The notes beneath the pieces are model-generated. The model was not told the DNA's origin. It ran no database searches and saw only the letters and a program-made list of their open reading frames with translations. Source: Deltaproteobacteria bacterium (GTDB lineage: Bacteria; Desulfobacterota; DSM-4660; Desulfatiglandales; HGW-15). From it: 64,000 bases of DNA. The stretch lies in contig JAFDEE010000031.1 in the NCBI GenBank assembly GCA_019310525.1, positions 1-64,000 on the forward strand, given 5' to 3'. Made by a program: the position numbers and the translations under genes. Shown here piece after piece: positions 41,210 through 50,222 of this stretch (within the stretch, counting starts at the first letter, position 1; every line of letters begins with the position of its first letter).

Positions 41210-44200
41210 GTGCACATGAATGCCAAGAATCCTTATCTTGACGAACTCCTAAAACGTATGGATGGAGGTGAGCGCAGCCTTCATATTTCCGGTCTTCGAG
41301 GCGCTTCCAGGGAATTTTTCATCTCCCACCTCCTCCAGAGGGTGACTAGACCCTGCCTTATCGTCCTTCCCCGGGGGAGAGATGCAAAACGATTCTATGG
41401 AGAGATGGAGTTTTTTCTTCCCCCTTCCTTTACCCGGGAAGAGGTCAACGCAAGGCGACTTTACGATTTCCCTGTCTACGACATTTCTCCCCTCTCCGGA
41501 TTGAGTCCCCACCGTGAGATCATCACCCGGCGACTCCAGTCCCTTTACGCCCTGACGGCCCGGGAGGATTCCATTGTTGTCACTTCGGCCGATGCGCTCC
41601 TTTTGAAGATCCTTCCCAGGGAGGCCCTTGTCGATGCCCTGGAATTTTTCGAGGTCGGAAAAGAGTTCGAGAGGGAGGCCCTGATCTCGAAGTTCCATGC
41701 CCTGGGTTATTTTCGGACATCCTTGGTGGAGGAGCGGGGTGACTTTTCTATCCGGGGCAGCGTAGTAGACATCTATCCCCCCCTCTACCCGGAGCCCGTA
41801 AGGCTGGAGTTCTGGGGGGATCGTCTCGAGTCCATCCGTCACTTTGATCCCCTTACTCAGCGCTCCACGACCCAACTGAAAGATCTGGTCCTTTTGCCCG
41901 CGAATGAAATCATCATGGACGAGAAGGGGATCAAGAGGGCCCGGTCCATGGGCAGGCTCCCGAAGGCCTTCCAGGAAACGGGAAGTTTTCCGGGACAGGA
42001 AGGGTGGATGAACCATTTCTATTCCCGCCTGGATACCTTTTTCGATTACTTCCCGGAAGAGGGGCTGCTCCTTCTCATCGAACCCCGCCGCATCGAGATT
42101 GAAATGGAGCGGTTTGTTGAACGGTTTAGCCGGGACGAGGAACGGTTCAGGCGGGAGGCTGAGAAACGCCAGGCCCCGTTCCCGGACGTGGATGGAATCT
42201 TGGTGCCGGTAGAGGAGGCTGGAAGGTTTTTCCAGGGCAGAAGGAACGTCCGTTTCAGCGAGTTGCCTGTCGAACGTAAGGAAGAAAGGGCGCACTCCCT
42301 TGCCGTCCCAGGCGTTCGGGACGAGGTTGCGGCTTCCGGTTTCAAGTTGTCGAGACGGGACCGGGTGACCATGGCCCCCCTGGCCGAACAGATCAGCGCA
42401 TGGTTGAAACAGGGCTTCAAGGTGGTCCTGGTGTCAAGGACCAAGCAGCAAGCGGGCCGGCTTAGGGAGATCCTGGGCCATTATGACGTTGTGGTGGAGT
42501 GTACGGCGGAGTCCTGGAGCGAGATTCCCCGGGAAAACCGGCTCATCATCTGCCTAGGGCGTCTTTCCCGGGGATTCGCCTGGCCGGAGATCAGTCTCTG
42601 TGTCATCAGCGAAGACGAGATCTTTGGGACCAAGAAATCCCTGGCCAGGCCCGGGAAGGAAATAACGAAGGGGGGATTGAACTGGACCGCCTTCAGTCAG
42701 CTCAGGGTGGGGGATCCGGTGGTCCACCAGGATCACGGGATCGGGCGGTACGGAGGCCTTCAGAAGATGGAGGTCCAGGGTCAGGTCAATGATTTTGTGA
42801 TCGTCGAATACGCCAACAACGACAAGCTCTATATCCCGGCGGACCGGATCAGCATCCTTCAGAAATACGTGGGTGCGGATGATTCAGAGCCGAAATTGGA
42901 CCGTCTGGGAGGACATGCCTGGGAGAAGGCCAAAAGTCGGGCCAAGCGCTCCATCCAGGAGATCGCCAAGCAACTGGTTGAGATCTATGCCCTTCGAAAA
43001 TATCGTAAGGGCTTCGCCTTTTCCAGGCCGGACCATACTTACAGGGAATTTGAAGCGACCTTTGAACACGAGGAGACACCCGACCAGATAAAGGCCATCG
43101 ATGCCGTGCTTACCGACATGGAATCGGACCGGCCCATGGACAGGCTGATATGCGGGGACGTTGGTTTCGGGAAGACAGAGGTGGCCATTCGGGCGGCCTT
43201 CAAGGCCGTGATGGACGGGAAACAGGTGGCCATGCTGGTTCCAACCACCGTCCTGGCCGAGCAGCACTACGAGACCTTCCGGAGGCGGATGGCCCCTTAC
43301 AACATCAGGGTGGGTGTGCTCAGCCGTTTCAAATCCCGTGCCCAGCAAAAGGAAATCATTGCCGAGCTTCGTTCCGGGCGGTTGGACATCGTGATCGGGA
43401 CCCACCGGATCCTGCAGAAGGATATGGGCTTTAAGGACCTGGGGCTTCTCATAGTGGACGAAGAACAGCGCTTCGGTGTCAAACAGAAGGAGGCCCTGAA
43501 GAGGTTCAGGGCCCTGGTGGATGTGCTGGCCCTGACCGCGACTCCCATTCCCAGGACCCTCCATCTTTCCCTCATGGGAATTCGGGACCTTAGCATCATC
43601 GAGACGCCGCCGGAGGACCGCTTGGCCATTCAGACCTATCTTTCCCCTTATGATGAACCCACCATCGTTCATGCCATCGAATTCGAGTTGGAGCGGGGCG
43701 GGCAGGTCTTCTTCGTGCACAACCGGGTCCAGACCATTGATCACATGGCGCAGCGGCTCAAGGAACTGGTGCCGGGGGCAAGATTCGCAGTGGCCCACGG
43801 GCAGATGAAGGGGAAGGACCTGGAAGAGACCATGATCCGGTTCCTTCGGAGGGAAACGGACGTATTGGTCTGCACGGCCATCATCGAGTCGGGGCTCGAC
43901 ATCCCGTCGGTAAATACCATTATTATTAATGAAATCGATCGCTTCGGCCTCTCCCAGATCTATCAGCTAAGGGGCAGGGTGGGCCGTGGAAAAGAGAATG
44001 CCTATGCCTACCTCCTGATCTCAAAGGATGGGAGAATGACCCGGGAAGCGGAGAAGAGGATCCGGGCCCTCATGGATTTTTCCCAGTTGGGGGCCGGGAT
44101 CCATCTCGCCCTGCATGATCTCAAGATCCGGGGCGGCGGGAACATCCTGGGCTTTTCCCAGTCCGGCCACATCTCGGCAATCGGATATGAGCTGTACCTC

Positions 44201-44758
44201 AAGCTGGTGGAGCAAAGCATCGCGGAACTCAAGGGTGAAGAGTGGCACGAAGAGGTGAACCCCGAGATCCACGTGGGCATTCCCGCCTACTTGCCAGGCA
44301 CCTACGTGGCGGACACGGACGTGAGGTTGAATCTGTACCGCCGGCTTTCGAGTCTCAGGGAAGAAGCGGATCTTGAAGTGATGGCAGGTGAGATGAGGGA
44401 TAGATTCGGCCCCTTCCCGGAGGAGGTACGCAATCTGCTGAAAGTGATGTCTGTTCGGTTGCTTATGAAGAGGGCAGGAATCACCCGTCTCGATGTAAAA
44501 GGCGGAGCCCTGGTCCTCACCTTTTCCGAGGCCTCAAAGGTGGATCCTGCCAGGGTGATCGGGACTGTGCGGGGAAGGCCTTTCACCTTCCTGTCGGACA
44601 GGAAACTCCGGATCAGCGGCATCAATCTCTCTCCCCTGGAGTGTCTGGAGGAGGCCGGGGAGTTTATACGGGCCGTTTTACCGGACAAAGGAAAAGAAAG
44701 AGGTGGGGATCCAGAGGCCTTTACCGGGGATGAAAGGGGGACCGCCATCTTGGGATAG
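41210..44758 (+). CDS. mfd: Transcription-repair coupling factor Mfd
   Basis: About 1182 aa, full length. Mfd displaces RNA polymerase stalled at lesions and recruits UvrA. In order: a UvrB-like N-terminal region (FFISHLL, VDIYPPLYPEPVRLEFWGD), the CarD-like RNA polymerase interaction domain (GDPVVHQDHGIGRYGG near 500), the RecG-like motor (Walker A GDVGFGKTEVAIRAA, DEEQRFG, ALTATPIPRTL, AHGQMKGKDLE, RGRVGRGKENAYAY) and the C-terminal TRCF domain. The GTG at 41210 or the ATG two codons later could start; the purine-rich site is unusually far upstream. It is followed by a 73-bp tandem repeat and then PpiC/SurA-type genes. Confidence 0.95.
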   Translation: MHMNAKNPYLDELLKRMDGGERSLHISGLRGASREFFISHLLQRVTRPCLIVLPRGRDAKRFYGEMEFFLPPSFTREEVNARRLYDFPVYDISPLSGLSPHREIITRRLQSLYALTAREDSIVVTSADALLLKILPREALVDALEFFEVGKEFEREALISKFHALGYFRTSLVEERGDFSIRGSVVDIYPPLYPEPVRLEFWGDRLESIRHFDPLTQRSTTQLKDLVLLPANEIIMDEKGIKRARSMGRLPKAFQETGSFPGQEGWMNHFYSRLDTFFDYFPEEGLLLLIEPRRIEIEMERFVERFSRDEERFRREAEKRQAPFPDVDGILVPVEEAGRFFQGRRNVRFSELPVERKEERAHSLAVPGVRDEVAASGFKLSRRDRVTMAPLAEQISAWLKQGFKVVLVSRTKQQAGRLREILGHYDVVVECTAESWSEIPRENRLIICLGRLSRGFAWPEISLCVISEDEIFGTKKSLARPGKEITKGGLNWTAFSQLRVGDPVVHQDHGIGRYGGLQKMEVQGQVNDFVIVEYANNDKLYIPADRISILQKYVGADDSEPKLDRLGGHAWEKAKSRAKRSIQEIAKQLVEIYALRKYRKGFAFSRPDHTYREFEATFEHEETPDQIKAIDAVLTDMESDRPMDRLICGDVGFGKTEVAIRAAFKAVMDGKQVAMLVPTTVLAEQHYETFRRRMAPYNIRVGVLSRFKSRAQQKEIIAELRSGRLDIVIGTHRILQKDMGFKDLGLLIVDEEQRFGVKQKEALKRFRALVDVLALTATPIPRTLHLSLMGIRDLSIIETPPEDRLAIQTYLSPYDEPTIVHAIEFELERGGQVFFVHNRVQTIDHMAQRLKELVPGARFAVAHGQMKGKDLEETMIRFLRRETDVLVCTAIIESGLDIPSVNTIIINEIDRFGLSQIYQLRGRVGRGKENAYAYLLISKDGRMTREAEKRIRALMDFSQLGAGIHLALHDLKIRGGGNILGFSQSGHISAIGYELYLKLVEQSIAELKGEEWHEEVNPEIHVGIPAYLPGTYVADTDVRLNLYRRLSSLREEADLEVMAGEMRDRFGPFPEEVRNLLKVMSVRLLMKRAGITRLDVKGGALVLTFSEASKVDPARVIGTVRGRPFTFLSDRKLRISGINLSPLECLEEAGEFIRAVLPDKGKERGGDPEAFTGDERGTAILG

Positions 44759-44766
44759 GGATGGAT

Positions 44767-44912
44767 AAAAGGAGAACGCTCATGTTTCCGGGTCGTTGCA
44801 AAAGGCCTGAGTTTGCCCAATCTCATATGTTTGCAAGAGAAAAGGAGAACGCTCATGTTTCCGGGTCGTTGCAAAAGGCCTGAGTTTGCCCAATCTCATA
44901 TGTTTGCAAGAG
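44767..44912 (+). repeat. Perfect tandem duplication of a 73-bp unit carrying SD-ATG
   Basis: Two identical 73-bp copies (44767-44839 and 44840-44912) lie between mfd and the PpiC gene. Each contains AAAAGGAG followed 6-7 nt later by ATG (44782 and 44855). Both open short frames sharing MFPGRCKRPEFAQSHMFAR; copy 1 runs to a stop at 44883 (33 aa) and copy 2 to 44944 (29 aa). Whether the peptides are made is unknown. No inverted ends typical of the elements elsewhere are present. Confidence 0.7.
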
Positions 44913-45059
44913 ACTTCAGGTTCAAGGACCTCGTGTCTGGATGAGGGCAAGAGGCTGAATTGTTCTTGCTTTTTCATTATTTAGTGTTATTCTAAAAATT
45001 TCAATGGCTTCTTCAGTTTGTACCATTCTTTGAAGTGTGCAGATTTCCCGGGGGAATTC

Positions 45060-46031
45060 ATGCGGTATAGTCGAATCTTTGGGCTCCTCCTAGTAATTGC
45101 AGCCTTACTATCGGGATGTGACCTAGTAATTGCAGCCTTACTATCGGGATGTGACTTTTTCGGGCCCTCGGGTGGCGGGGTCGTTATCAGGGTGGGGAAA
45201 AGCAGCATTTCCCCTGAGGCCTTCAAGGAGGAGATGCAGCGGTTCGCTTTGGATCTGGACCTTGATTCCGCTGGATTGAAGCAGGTCATGGACTCCCTTG
45301 TGGACTCCCTCGTTGAGCGGCTTACCATCCAGGAATATGCACGCAAAAACGGCATCGAGGTTTCGGAAGCGGAGCTGGAGACGGCCATCGGGGAGATCAA
45401 GAAGGGGCAGGGAGAAAAGGATTTCCAGGAGTCCCTGCTTCGGGCCTGTGTGGATTTCGATGAATGGAAAGAGGGCCTCAGACGCCGCCTTCTCTTCGAG
45501 AAGATCATGGAGAGGATCGGTGAGCAGATCTCTCCTGTGGGTTTCCAGGAGATCAAGGAATATTACGATTCCCACCAGGATGAATTCAAACGGCCCGCCA
45601 TGCTCAAATTCCGGCAGATCGTGACCCGGACTGGAAAAGAGGCCAAGGAAGTCCTCAAAAGGCTGAAGGCGGGAGAAAAGATGTCGGACTTGGCCGCCGA
45701 GTATTCCATCCTGCCTTACATTGAGGATGAAACCCAGGTGAGTTGGGTGACGCAGGAAGACCTGGAGGATCCCATGGGAAAGGTCCTTTTTTCGCTTCCC
45801 CTCGGGAAGCCGAGTGCCGTCACAAAGACTTCCTATGGTTACCATATCTTTGTGGTGTTCAGGAAAAGGGGCCCTGGTATAGTCGGTCTTCCTGATGCAA
45901 CGGCTGAAATAGAAGCGAAACTCTTAAGGGCGAAGAGGGAGACCTTCTACCGCAACTGGATGGAGGGTTTGAAGAAAAAATATTCGGTTTACGTGAACCG
46001 GGAATTGATCACCAAATTGGAGCGCGGATAG
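45060..46031 (+). CDS. Periplasmic PpiC-type peptidyl-prolyl isomerase lipoprotein
   Basis: About 323 aa. It starts at the ATG at 45060, with GGGGG a few bases upstream. A basic start (MRYSRIFG) leads into a hydrophobic stretch with lipobox LLSGC at Cys20. This stretch is duplicated, giving a second LLSGC at Cys31. Each Cys is followed by Asp. The body is a SurA_N-like helical domain (about 45-180) and a parvulin domain (about 190-290: LKFRQIVTRTG, LGKPSAVTKTSYGYHIF). It would assist outer-membrane protein folding from the periplasmic face. It ends 2 nt before surA. Confidence 0.85.
   Translation: MRYSRIFGLLLVIAALLSGCDLVIAALLSGCDFFGPSGGGVVIRVGKSSISPEAFKEEMQRFALDLDLDSAGLKQVMDSLVDSLVERLTIQEYARKNGIEVSEAELETAIGEIKKGQGEKDFQESLLRACVDFDEWKEGLRRRLLFEKIMERIGEQISPVGFQEIKEYYDSHQDEFKRPAMLKFRQIVTRTGKEAKEVLKRLKAGEKMSDLAAEYSILPYIEDETQVSWVTQEDLEDPMGKVLFSLPLGKPSAVTKTSYGYHIFVVFRKRGPGIVGLPDATAEIEAKLLRAKRETFYRNWMEGLKKKYSVYVNRELITKLERG
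45090..45155 (+). repeat. In-frame 33-bp tandem duplication in a lipoprotein signal peptide
   Basis: The 33-bp unit encoding LVIAALLSGCD occurs twice with no mismatch (45090-45122 and 45123-45155). It preserves the reading frame and duplicates the lipobox of the PpiC-type protein. Confidence 0.9.
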
Positions 46032-46033
46032 AG

Positions 46034-47008
46034 ATGAGATACAAAAAGCTGGTCTGGGCAGGGGTAGTGCTGGCGGTCGTGACCGCTGGATTTTTTCGCC
46101 CGGCTGGGGCTGAAACCTGTAACCGGGTGGTGGCTATTGTGAACGATGATGTTATCACCCTCTATGAACTTAACAAAAAGATCAAGCAGGTTACCGGGTT
46201 TTCACCCGCCGATCTTCGCAGCCGTGATGAGGAAGGATTTCTCGAAGCTCGCCGCAGGGTGTTGGACCTTCTTATCAACGAGAAGATTTCCCAGAAAAAG
46301 ATCGCCGAACTTGGAATCCGCGTGACACAAAAACAGGTGGACCGCGCGATCGAAAGGGTAAAGGAACTGAACCATTGGACCCAGGAAGACTTGATGCGTC
46401 AACTGGAGAAGGACGGCCTCACATACGAGCAGTATGCGGCCAGGATGAAAACCAACCTCGAGAGGATGAAACTCATTGATTACGAGGTCAAGTCCAAGAT
46501 CATCATCAGGGAGGAAATGGTCCGGGACTTTTACAAGAAACACCTTGAAGATTTCATGTCGGATCAGGAGGTACATCTTGCGGGCATCTTTCTCGCACGG
46601 AAGAATCCCGGAGACCAGGAAGAGATGAAGGCGCTGATCCGAAAGGGCAGGGAGATCCTGGATGAATTGAGAAGGGGAAAAGATTTCCAGGCCCTGGCCA
46701 GGGAGATTTCCGAGGGACCCACGGCGGGGGACGGTGGAGACTTGGGTACCTTCAAGATGTCCCATTTGGGTCCGGAGATTCGCAAGGCCCTGCGATCCGT
46801 GCCGGTTGGGGGTGTTTCGGATATCATCGTCCAGCCCGGCGGGATTCAGATCATAAAGGTGCTTTCGAGAAAGGGTGGGAAACAGAAATCCTTCGAGGAG
46901 GTCAGGGACGCGATCTATGAGACCCTTTATCAAATGGAGGTCAACAGACGGTATATTTCCTGGATCAAGAAACTCCGTGAAAAATCTTACACCAAGATCA
47001 TCTTCTAG
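46034..47008 (+). CDS. surA: SurA-like periplasmic chaperone/peptidyl-prolyl isomerase
   Basis: About 324 aa. The signal peptide is MRYKKLVWAGVVLAVVTAGF with an AGA-type cleavage site, then CNRVVAIVNDDVITLYEL, the standard SurA opening. A SurA N-terminal helical domain runs to about 165 and one parvulin domain follows (about 172-275, with VHLAGIFLARK, GDGGDLGTFKMSHL and PGGIQIIKVLSR). It has one PPIase domain where E. coli SurA has two. It chaperones outer-membrane proteins through the periplasm. It lies 2 nt after the PpiC lipoprotein gene and 20 nt before the RodZ-like gene, so they probably form one operon. Confidence 0.88.
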   Translation: MRYKKLVWAGVVLAVVTAGFFRPAGAETCNRVVAIVNDDVITLYELNKKIKQVTGFSPADLRSRDEEGFLEARRRVLDLLINEKISQKKIAELGIRVTQKQVDRAIERVKELNHWTQEDLMRQLEKDGLTYEQYAARMKTNLERMKLIDYEVKSKIIIREEMVRDFYKKHLEDFMSDQEVHLAGIFLARKNPGDQEEMKALIRKGREILDELRRGKDFQALAREISEGPTAGDGGDLGTFKMSHLGPEIRKALRSVPVGGVSDIIVQPGGIQIIKVLSRKGGKQKSFEEVRDAIYETLYQMEVNRRYISWIKKLREKSYTKIIF

Positions 47009-47028
47009 GTCTTCCGAAATGGGCGGCC

Positions 47029-47934
47029 ATGGCCGATAGGGAAACGAGAGAAAATTCCGGGAGGGAAGGAGAAGAGGCGCGGACGGAAAAGCCGGGCCTG
47101 GGAGCCCTTTTAAGGGACGCAAGAGAGAAGAAAGGGCTTACCATCGAACAGGTGGCGGAGATCACCCGGGTCCGACGGCGGAACATCGAGGCGATTGAAC
47201 GAGAGGACTGGGAGGCCTTACCTCCACCGGTTTTCGTCAAAGGGTTTCTCCGGGCCTATGCCAGGGCCCTGGGCGTGGAAGCGGAAGAGTTGCTGGATAC
47301 GAGCGGTGAGGCCGAAGCCCTCAGGATGGAACCCCTAAGGCCACTTATCGAAGTGCCGAAGGGGAGGAGATGGCGGAACGTCCTGATCGTCTTGATTCTT
47401 TGTGCAGTTGCAGGGGGGCTCTATTTCTGGAAGGAGGGGTATTGGTCCGTTCAATGGCCCGGGGTTTTGGGGCGCGTAAATCGGCTGGAAAAACAACTCC
47501 CGAAGGAAACTCCTTCCCAGGAGGCGGAAACCTTTGCCCCTGCTCCCGGGGGCGCCCCGAAGAAAGCCTCAGCCGGAAAGCCCGAAGTCCCCACCGCCGG
47601 GATCCCCGAGGGCCGGCAGGAGGGGGAATCCATCGACGCAACTTCGCTTGAGGAGGAGGAGATTGCCCTTAAGGAGCACGTGCTCGAAGCCATTGTCACC
47701 CAGAAGACCTGGATGAAGATCTACATCGACGATAAAGATCCCAGGGTGTACATTTTGCAATCCGGAACCCGGCCACAGTGGAAGGCCGAGAAGGGATTCA
47801 ACTTGGTCATCGGGAATGCGGCCGGAATCGAACTTGAGTTTGACGGGATAAAGCTTGAAAATCTAGGAAAAACGGGGCAGGTGGTGAAACTTTCTCTTCC
47901 CGAGGGGTTTCACTCCAAGAAATACGAGGAATGA
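47029..47934 (+). CDS. RodZ-like helix-turn-helix membrane protein
   Basis: About 301 aa. The N-terminal HTH (LGALLRDAREKKGLTIEQVAEITRVRRRNIEAIE) has a conserved PPPVFVKGFLRAYAR tail. One membrane helix (NVLIVLILCAVAGGLYFW) sits near 113-130. A Pro/Ala-rich linker follows, then a C-terminal domain resembling DUF4115 (ATSLEEEEIALKEHVLEAIVTQKTWMKIYID through FNLVIGNAAGIELEFDG). RodZ anchors MreB and helps maintain cell shape. It stands between surA and tyrS; the tyrS GTG follows its stop by one base. Confidence 0.85.
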   Translation: MADRETRENSGREGEEARTEKPGLGALLRDAREKKGLTIEQVAEITRVRRRNIEAIEREDWEALPPPVFVKGFLRAYARALGVEAEELLDTSGEAEALRMEPLRPLIEVPKGRRWRNVLIVLILCAVAGGLYFWKEGYWSVQWPGVLGRVNRLEKQLPKETPSQEAETFAPAPGGAPKKASAGKPEVPTAGIPEGRQEGESIDATSLEEEEIALKEHVLEAIVTQKTWMKIYIDDKDPRVYILQSGTRPQWKAEKGFNLVIGNAAGIELEFDGIKLENLGKTGQVVKLSLPEGFHSKKYEE

Positions 47935-47935
47935 A

Positions 47936-49168
47936 GTGGACAGTACTTTCGATATCTTCAAGGAACGCGGATTCGTTGAACAAGTGACCGATGAAAACCA
48001 GGTCCGGGAACTTCTGGCGACTCCTCCCGTCACCTGCTATATCGGTTTCGACCCCACGGCGAGCAGCCTTCACGTGGGGAGTTTGGTCCCCATCATGGCC
48101 CTGGCCCATATGCAACGGGAAGGCCATCGGCCCATTGCGGTGGTGGGAGGTGGAACGACCCTGGTCGGGGACCCCAGCGGGAAAACGGAAATGCGCCGGA
48201 TCATGAGCCGGGAGAAAATCGAGGAGAACGCCGTGGGGATCAAAAAACAGCTTTCCCGGTTCCTCGATTTCAGCGGGGGCAAGGCCCTTATGGTGAACAA
48301 TGCGGATTGGCTCGTGGACTTGAACTACATAGAGTTCCTGCGGGACATCGGGCGGCATTTCAGTGTCAACCGGATGCTCGCAGCTGAGAGTTACAGGGCC
48401 AGGTTGAAGACGGGCCTGAGTTTTATCGAATTCAACTACATGCTCCTCCAGGCCTATGATTTTTGGCACCTTTTCAAGCACTATGACTGCCGGCTCCAGA
48501 TGGGTGGGAACGACCAGTGGGGGAATATCCTGGCGGGTGTGGATCTGACGAGACGGCTTGAAGGGGAGGTGATTCACGGCCTTACCTTTCCATTGATCAC
48601 GACCTCCTCCGGCACCAAGATGGGAAAAACCCACAAGGGAGCCGTATGGTTGGACCCGGAACGCACGTCTCCTTATGAGTATTACCAGTACTGGATCAAC
48701 CAAAGCGACCAGGACGTTGAACGATTCCTGCGGCTTTTCACCTTTCTCCCGATAGACGAGATCCGCCGGTTGGCGGCCCTCGAGGGGGATGAGATACGGT
48801 ACGCCAAGGAGATACTGGCATACGAGGCGACCAAACTGTGCCACGGGGAAGAAGAGGCGGAGAAATGCAGGACAGCGGCCAGGCAACTTTTCGGGGGAGA
48901 GAGGGCCAGCCTTTCGGATTCGGTCCCTAGCCTTGAACTGGGCGAGCCGGAACTCGAGCAAGGGATCCCCGCCTATATCCTTTTCGAGAAGGCGGGGCTC
49001 TGTAAAACGAGGGGTGAGGCCCGGCGTTTGATCGCCCAGGGTGGAGGTTATGTCAACGGTAAACGAATCGATTCCTTTGATCGTATCATCGACGTCCGGG
49101 ATTTTGATCAGGACGTCCTATTGCTGAGAGCGGGGAAAAAACGCTATGTCCGGATCATCGCCCGCTGA
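47936..49168 (+). CDS. tyrS: Tyrosyl-tRNA synthetase
   Basis: About 410 aa. Class I motifs: a HIGH variant in SSLHVGSLVP with CYIGFDPTA upstream, GGNDQWGNI for tyrosine/adenylate contacts, and a KMSKS-like TKMGKTHKG. The C-terminal S4 domain reads FEKAGLCKTRGEARRLIAQGGGYVNGKRI. The KMGKT variant and spacing fit the TyrRS type common in Proteobacteria. It charges tRNA-Tyr. It starts at a GTG one base after the RodZ-like stop. Its 3' end overlaps the sigma factor gene by 23 bp, so the two are transcribed together. No T-box or leader is seen. Confidence 0.95.
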   Translation: MDSTFDIFKERGFVEQVTDENQVRELLATPPVTCYIGFDPTASSLHVGSLVPIMALAHMQREGHRPIAVVGGGTTLVGDPSGKTEMRRIMSREKIEENAVGIKKQLSRFLDFSGGKALMVNNADWLVDLNYIEFLRDIGRHFSVNRMLAAESYRARLKTGLSFIEFNYMLLQAYDFWHLFKHYDCRLQMGGNDQWGNILAGVDLTRRLEGEVIHGLTFPLITTSSGTKMGKTHKGAVWLDPERTSPYEYYQYWINQSDQDVERFLRLFTFLPIDEIRRLAALEGDEIRYAKEILAYEATKLCHGEEEAEKCRTAARQLFGGERASLSDSVPSLELGEPELEQGIPAYILFEKAGLCKTRGEARRLIAQGGGYVNGKRIDSFDRIIDVRDFDQDVLLLRAGKKRYVRIIAR

Positions 49169-50186
49169 TCCCACCAAGGGGCCCGGAGTTACGGACACCG
49201 AGGGGGACAAGAAAGAAAAAAAAGGCATCCTCGAGGAGGGTAACCTGGTGGAGGGTGACCTGGATTTCGAACAGGTCTTCCAGGGTGATCTGCGGCCCGT
49301 CCTCCAGGATGACCAGAGGGCGCTTGTACCCTATGATCCTCTCCAGCTCTACCTGCTGGAGATCAAGAACTACCGGTTGCTCACGCGGGAAGAAGAACGT
49401 GAGCTGGCGATACGGTTCCGGGAAAAGAACGATCAAAGGGCGGCTTACATACTTGTCACCTCCAACTTGCGCCTGGTGGTGAAGATCGCCATGGATTTTC
49501 ATCGTTACTGGACCCGGAGCCTGATGGACCTGATTCAGGAGGGGAACGTCGGGCTCTTGCAGGCCGTGCGAAAGTTTGATCCCTATCGCGGGATCAAATT
49601 CTCCTATTACGCCTCCTTCTGGATCAAGGCCTATATGCTGAAATTCATCATGGAAAACTGGAAACTGGTGAAGATCGGCACGACCCAGACCCAGAGAAAA
49701 CTGTTCTTCAACCTGGCCAAGGAAAGGGACAAGCTGATTTCTCAAGGGTTCAATCCCGAACCCCGGCTGCTTGCCGAACGCCTTGATGTAAAAGAAAAAG
49801 AAGTAGAAGAGATGAGCCAGCGCCTGGGGTCGGGGGATGTATCCCTGAGCGCGCCGGTGGGTGAAAACGGACGGGAGGTTTACGGCTCCTTTCTACCCGA
49901 CCCGGGGGAGGCCGTGGATGAAAAGATAGCCGAGGAAGAGAGCCGCCGATTGCTCCTGGAGAAGCTGGAGGAATACCGCAAGAGGCTCTCAGGAAAGGAA
50001 CTGGATATCTTCGATAACCGTATCATGGCCGAAAATCCCATGACCCTCCAGGAACTGGGGGACAAGTACCACATCTCCCGGGAACGTGTCCGGCAGATCC
50101 AGGAAAAGATCGTAAAGGACATCAAGAAATGGCTGACGGATGAAATCCCTGATTTCGAGGAAAATTATGCAAACTTTATCAAGTGA
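49146..50186 (+). CDS. rpoH: RpoH-like (sigma-32) RNA polymerase sigma factor
   Basis: About 346 aa. Region 1.2/2 reads DPLQLYLLEIKNYRLLTREEERELA then LVVKIAMDFHR, LMDLIQEGNVGLLQAVRKFDP and KFSYYASFWIKAYM. The sequence TQTQRKLFFNLAKERD corresponds to the RpoH box (QRKLFFNL) that distinguishes heat-shock sigma factors. Region 4 ends with LQELGDKYHISRERVRQIQEKI. The N-terminus has about 60 extra acidic and Lys-rich residues. It should direct heat-shock or envelope-stress transcription. It overlaps tyrS by 23 bp and is next to periplasmic chaperone genes, a fitting context for stress control. An ATG further downstream is possible. Confidence 0.88.
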   Translation: MSGSSPADPTKGPGVTDTEGDKKEKKGILEEGNLVEGDLDFEQVFQGDLRPVLQDDQRALVPYDPLQLYLLEIKNYRLLTREEERELAIRFREKNDQRAAYILVTSNLRLVVKIAMDFHRYWTRSLMDLIQEGNVGLLQAVRKFDPYRGIKFSYYASFWIKAYMLKFIMENWKLVKIGTTQTQRKLFFNLAKERDKLISQGFNPEPRLLAERLDVKEKEVEEMSQRLGSGDVSLSAPVGENGREVYGSFLPDPGEAVDEKIAEEESRRLLLEKLEEYRKRLSGKELDIFDNRIMAENPMTLQELGDKYHISRERVRQIQEKIVKDIKKWLTDEIPDFEENYANFIK

Positions 50187-50222
50187 CGGGGGGCGCCCCG
50201 AACACTGGAAAGCGGCGGCAAA

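Noticed and set aside
44767-44912. CRISPR-like repeat
   Set aside because: Only two directly adjacent copies with no spacer between them; it is a simple tandem duplication.
47807-48961. 384-codon minus-strand frame
   Set aside because: Mirror of tyrS; no motifs.
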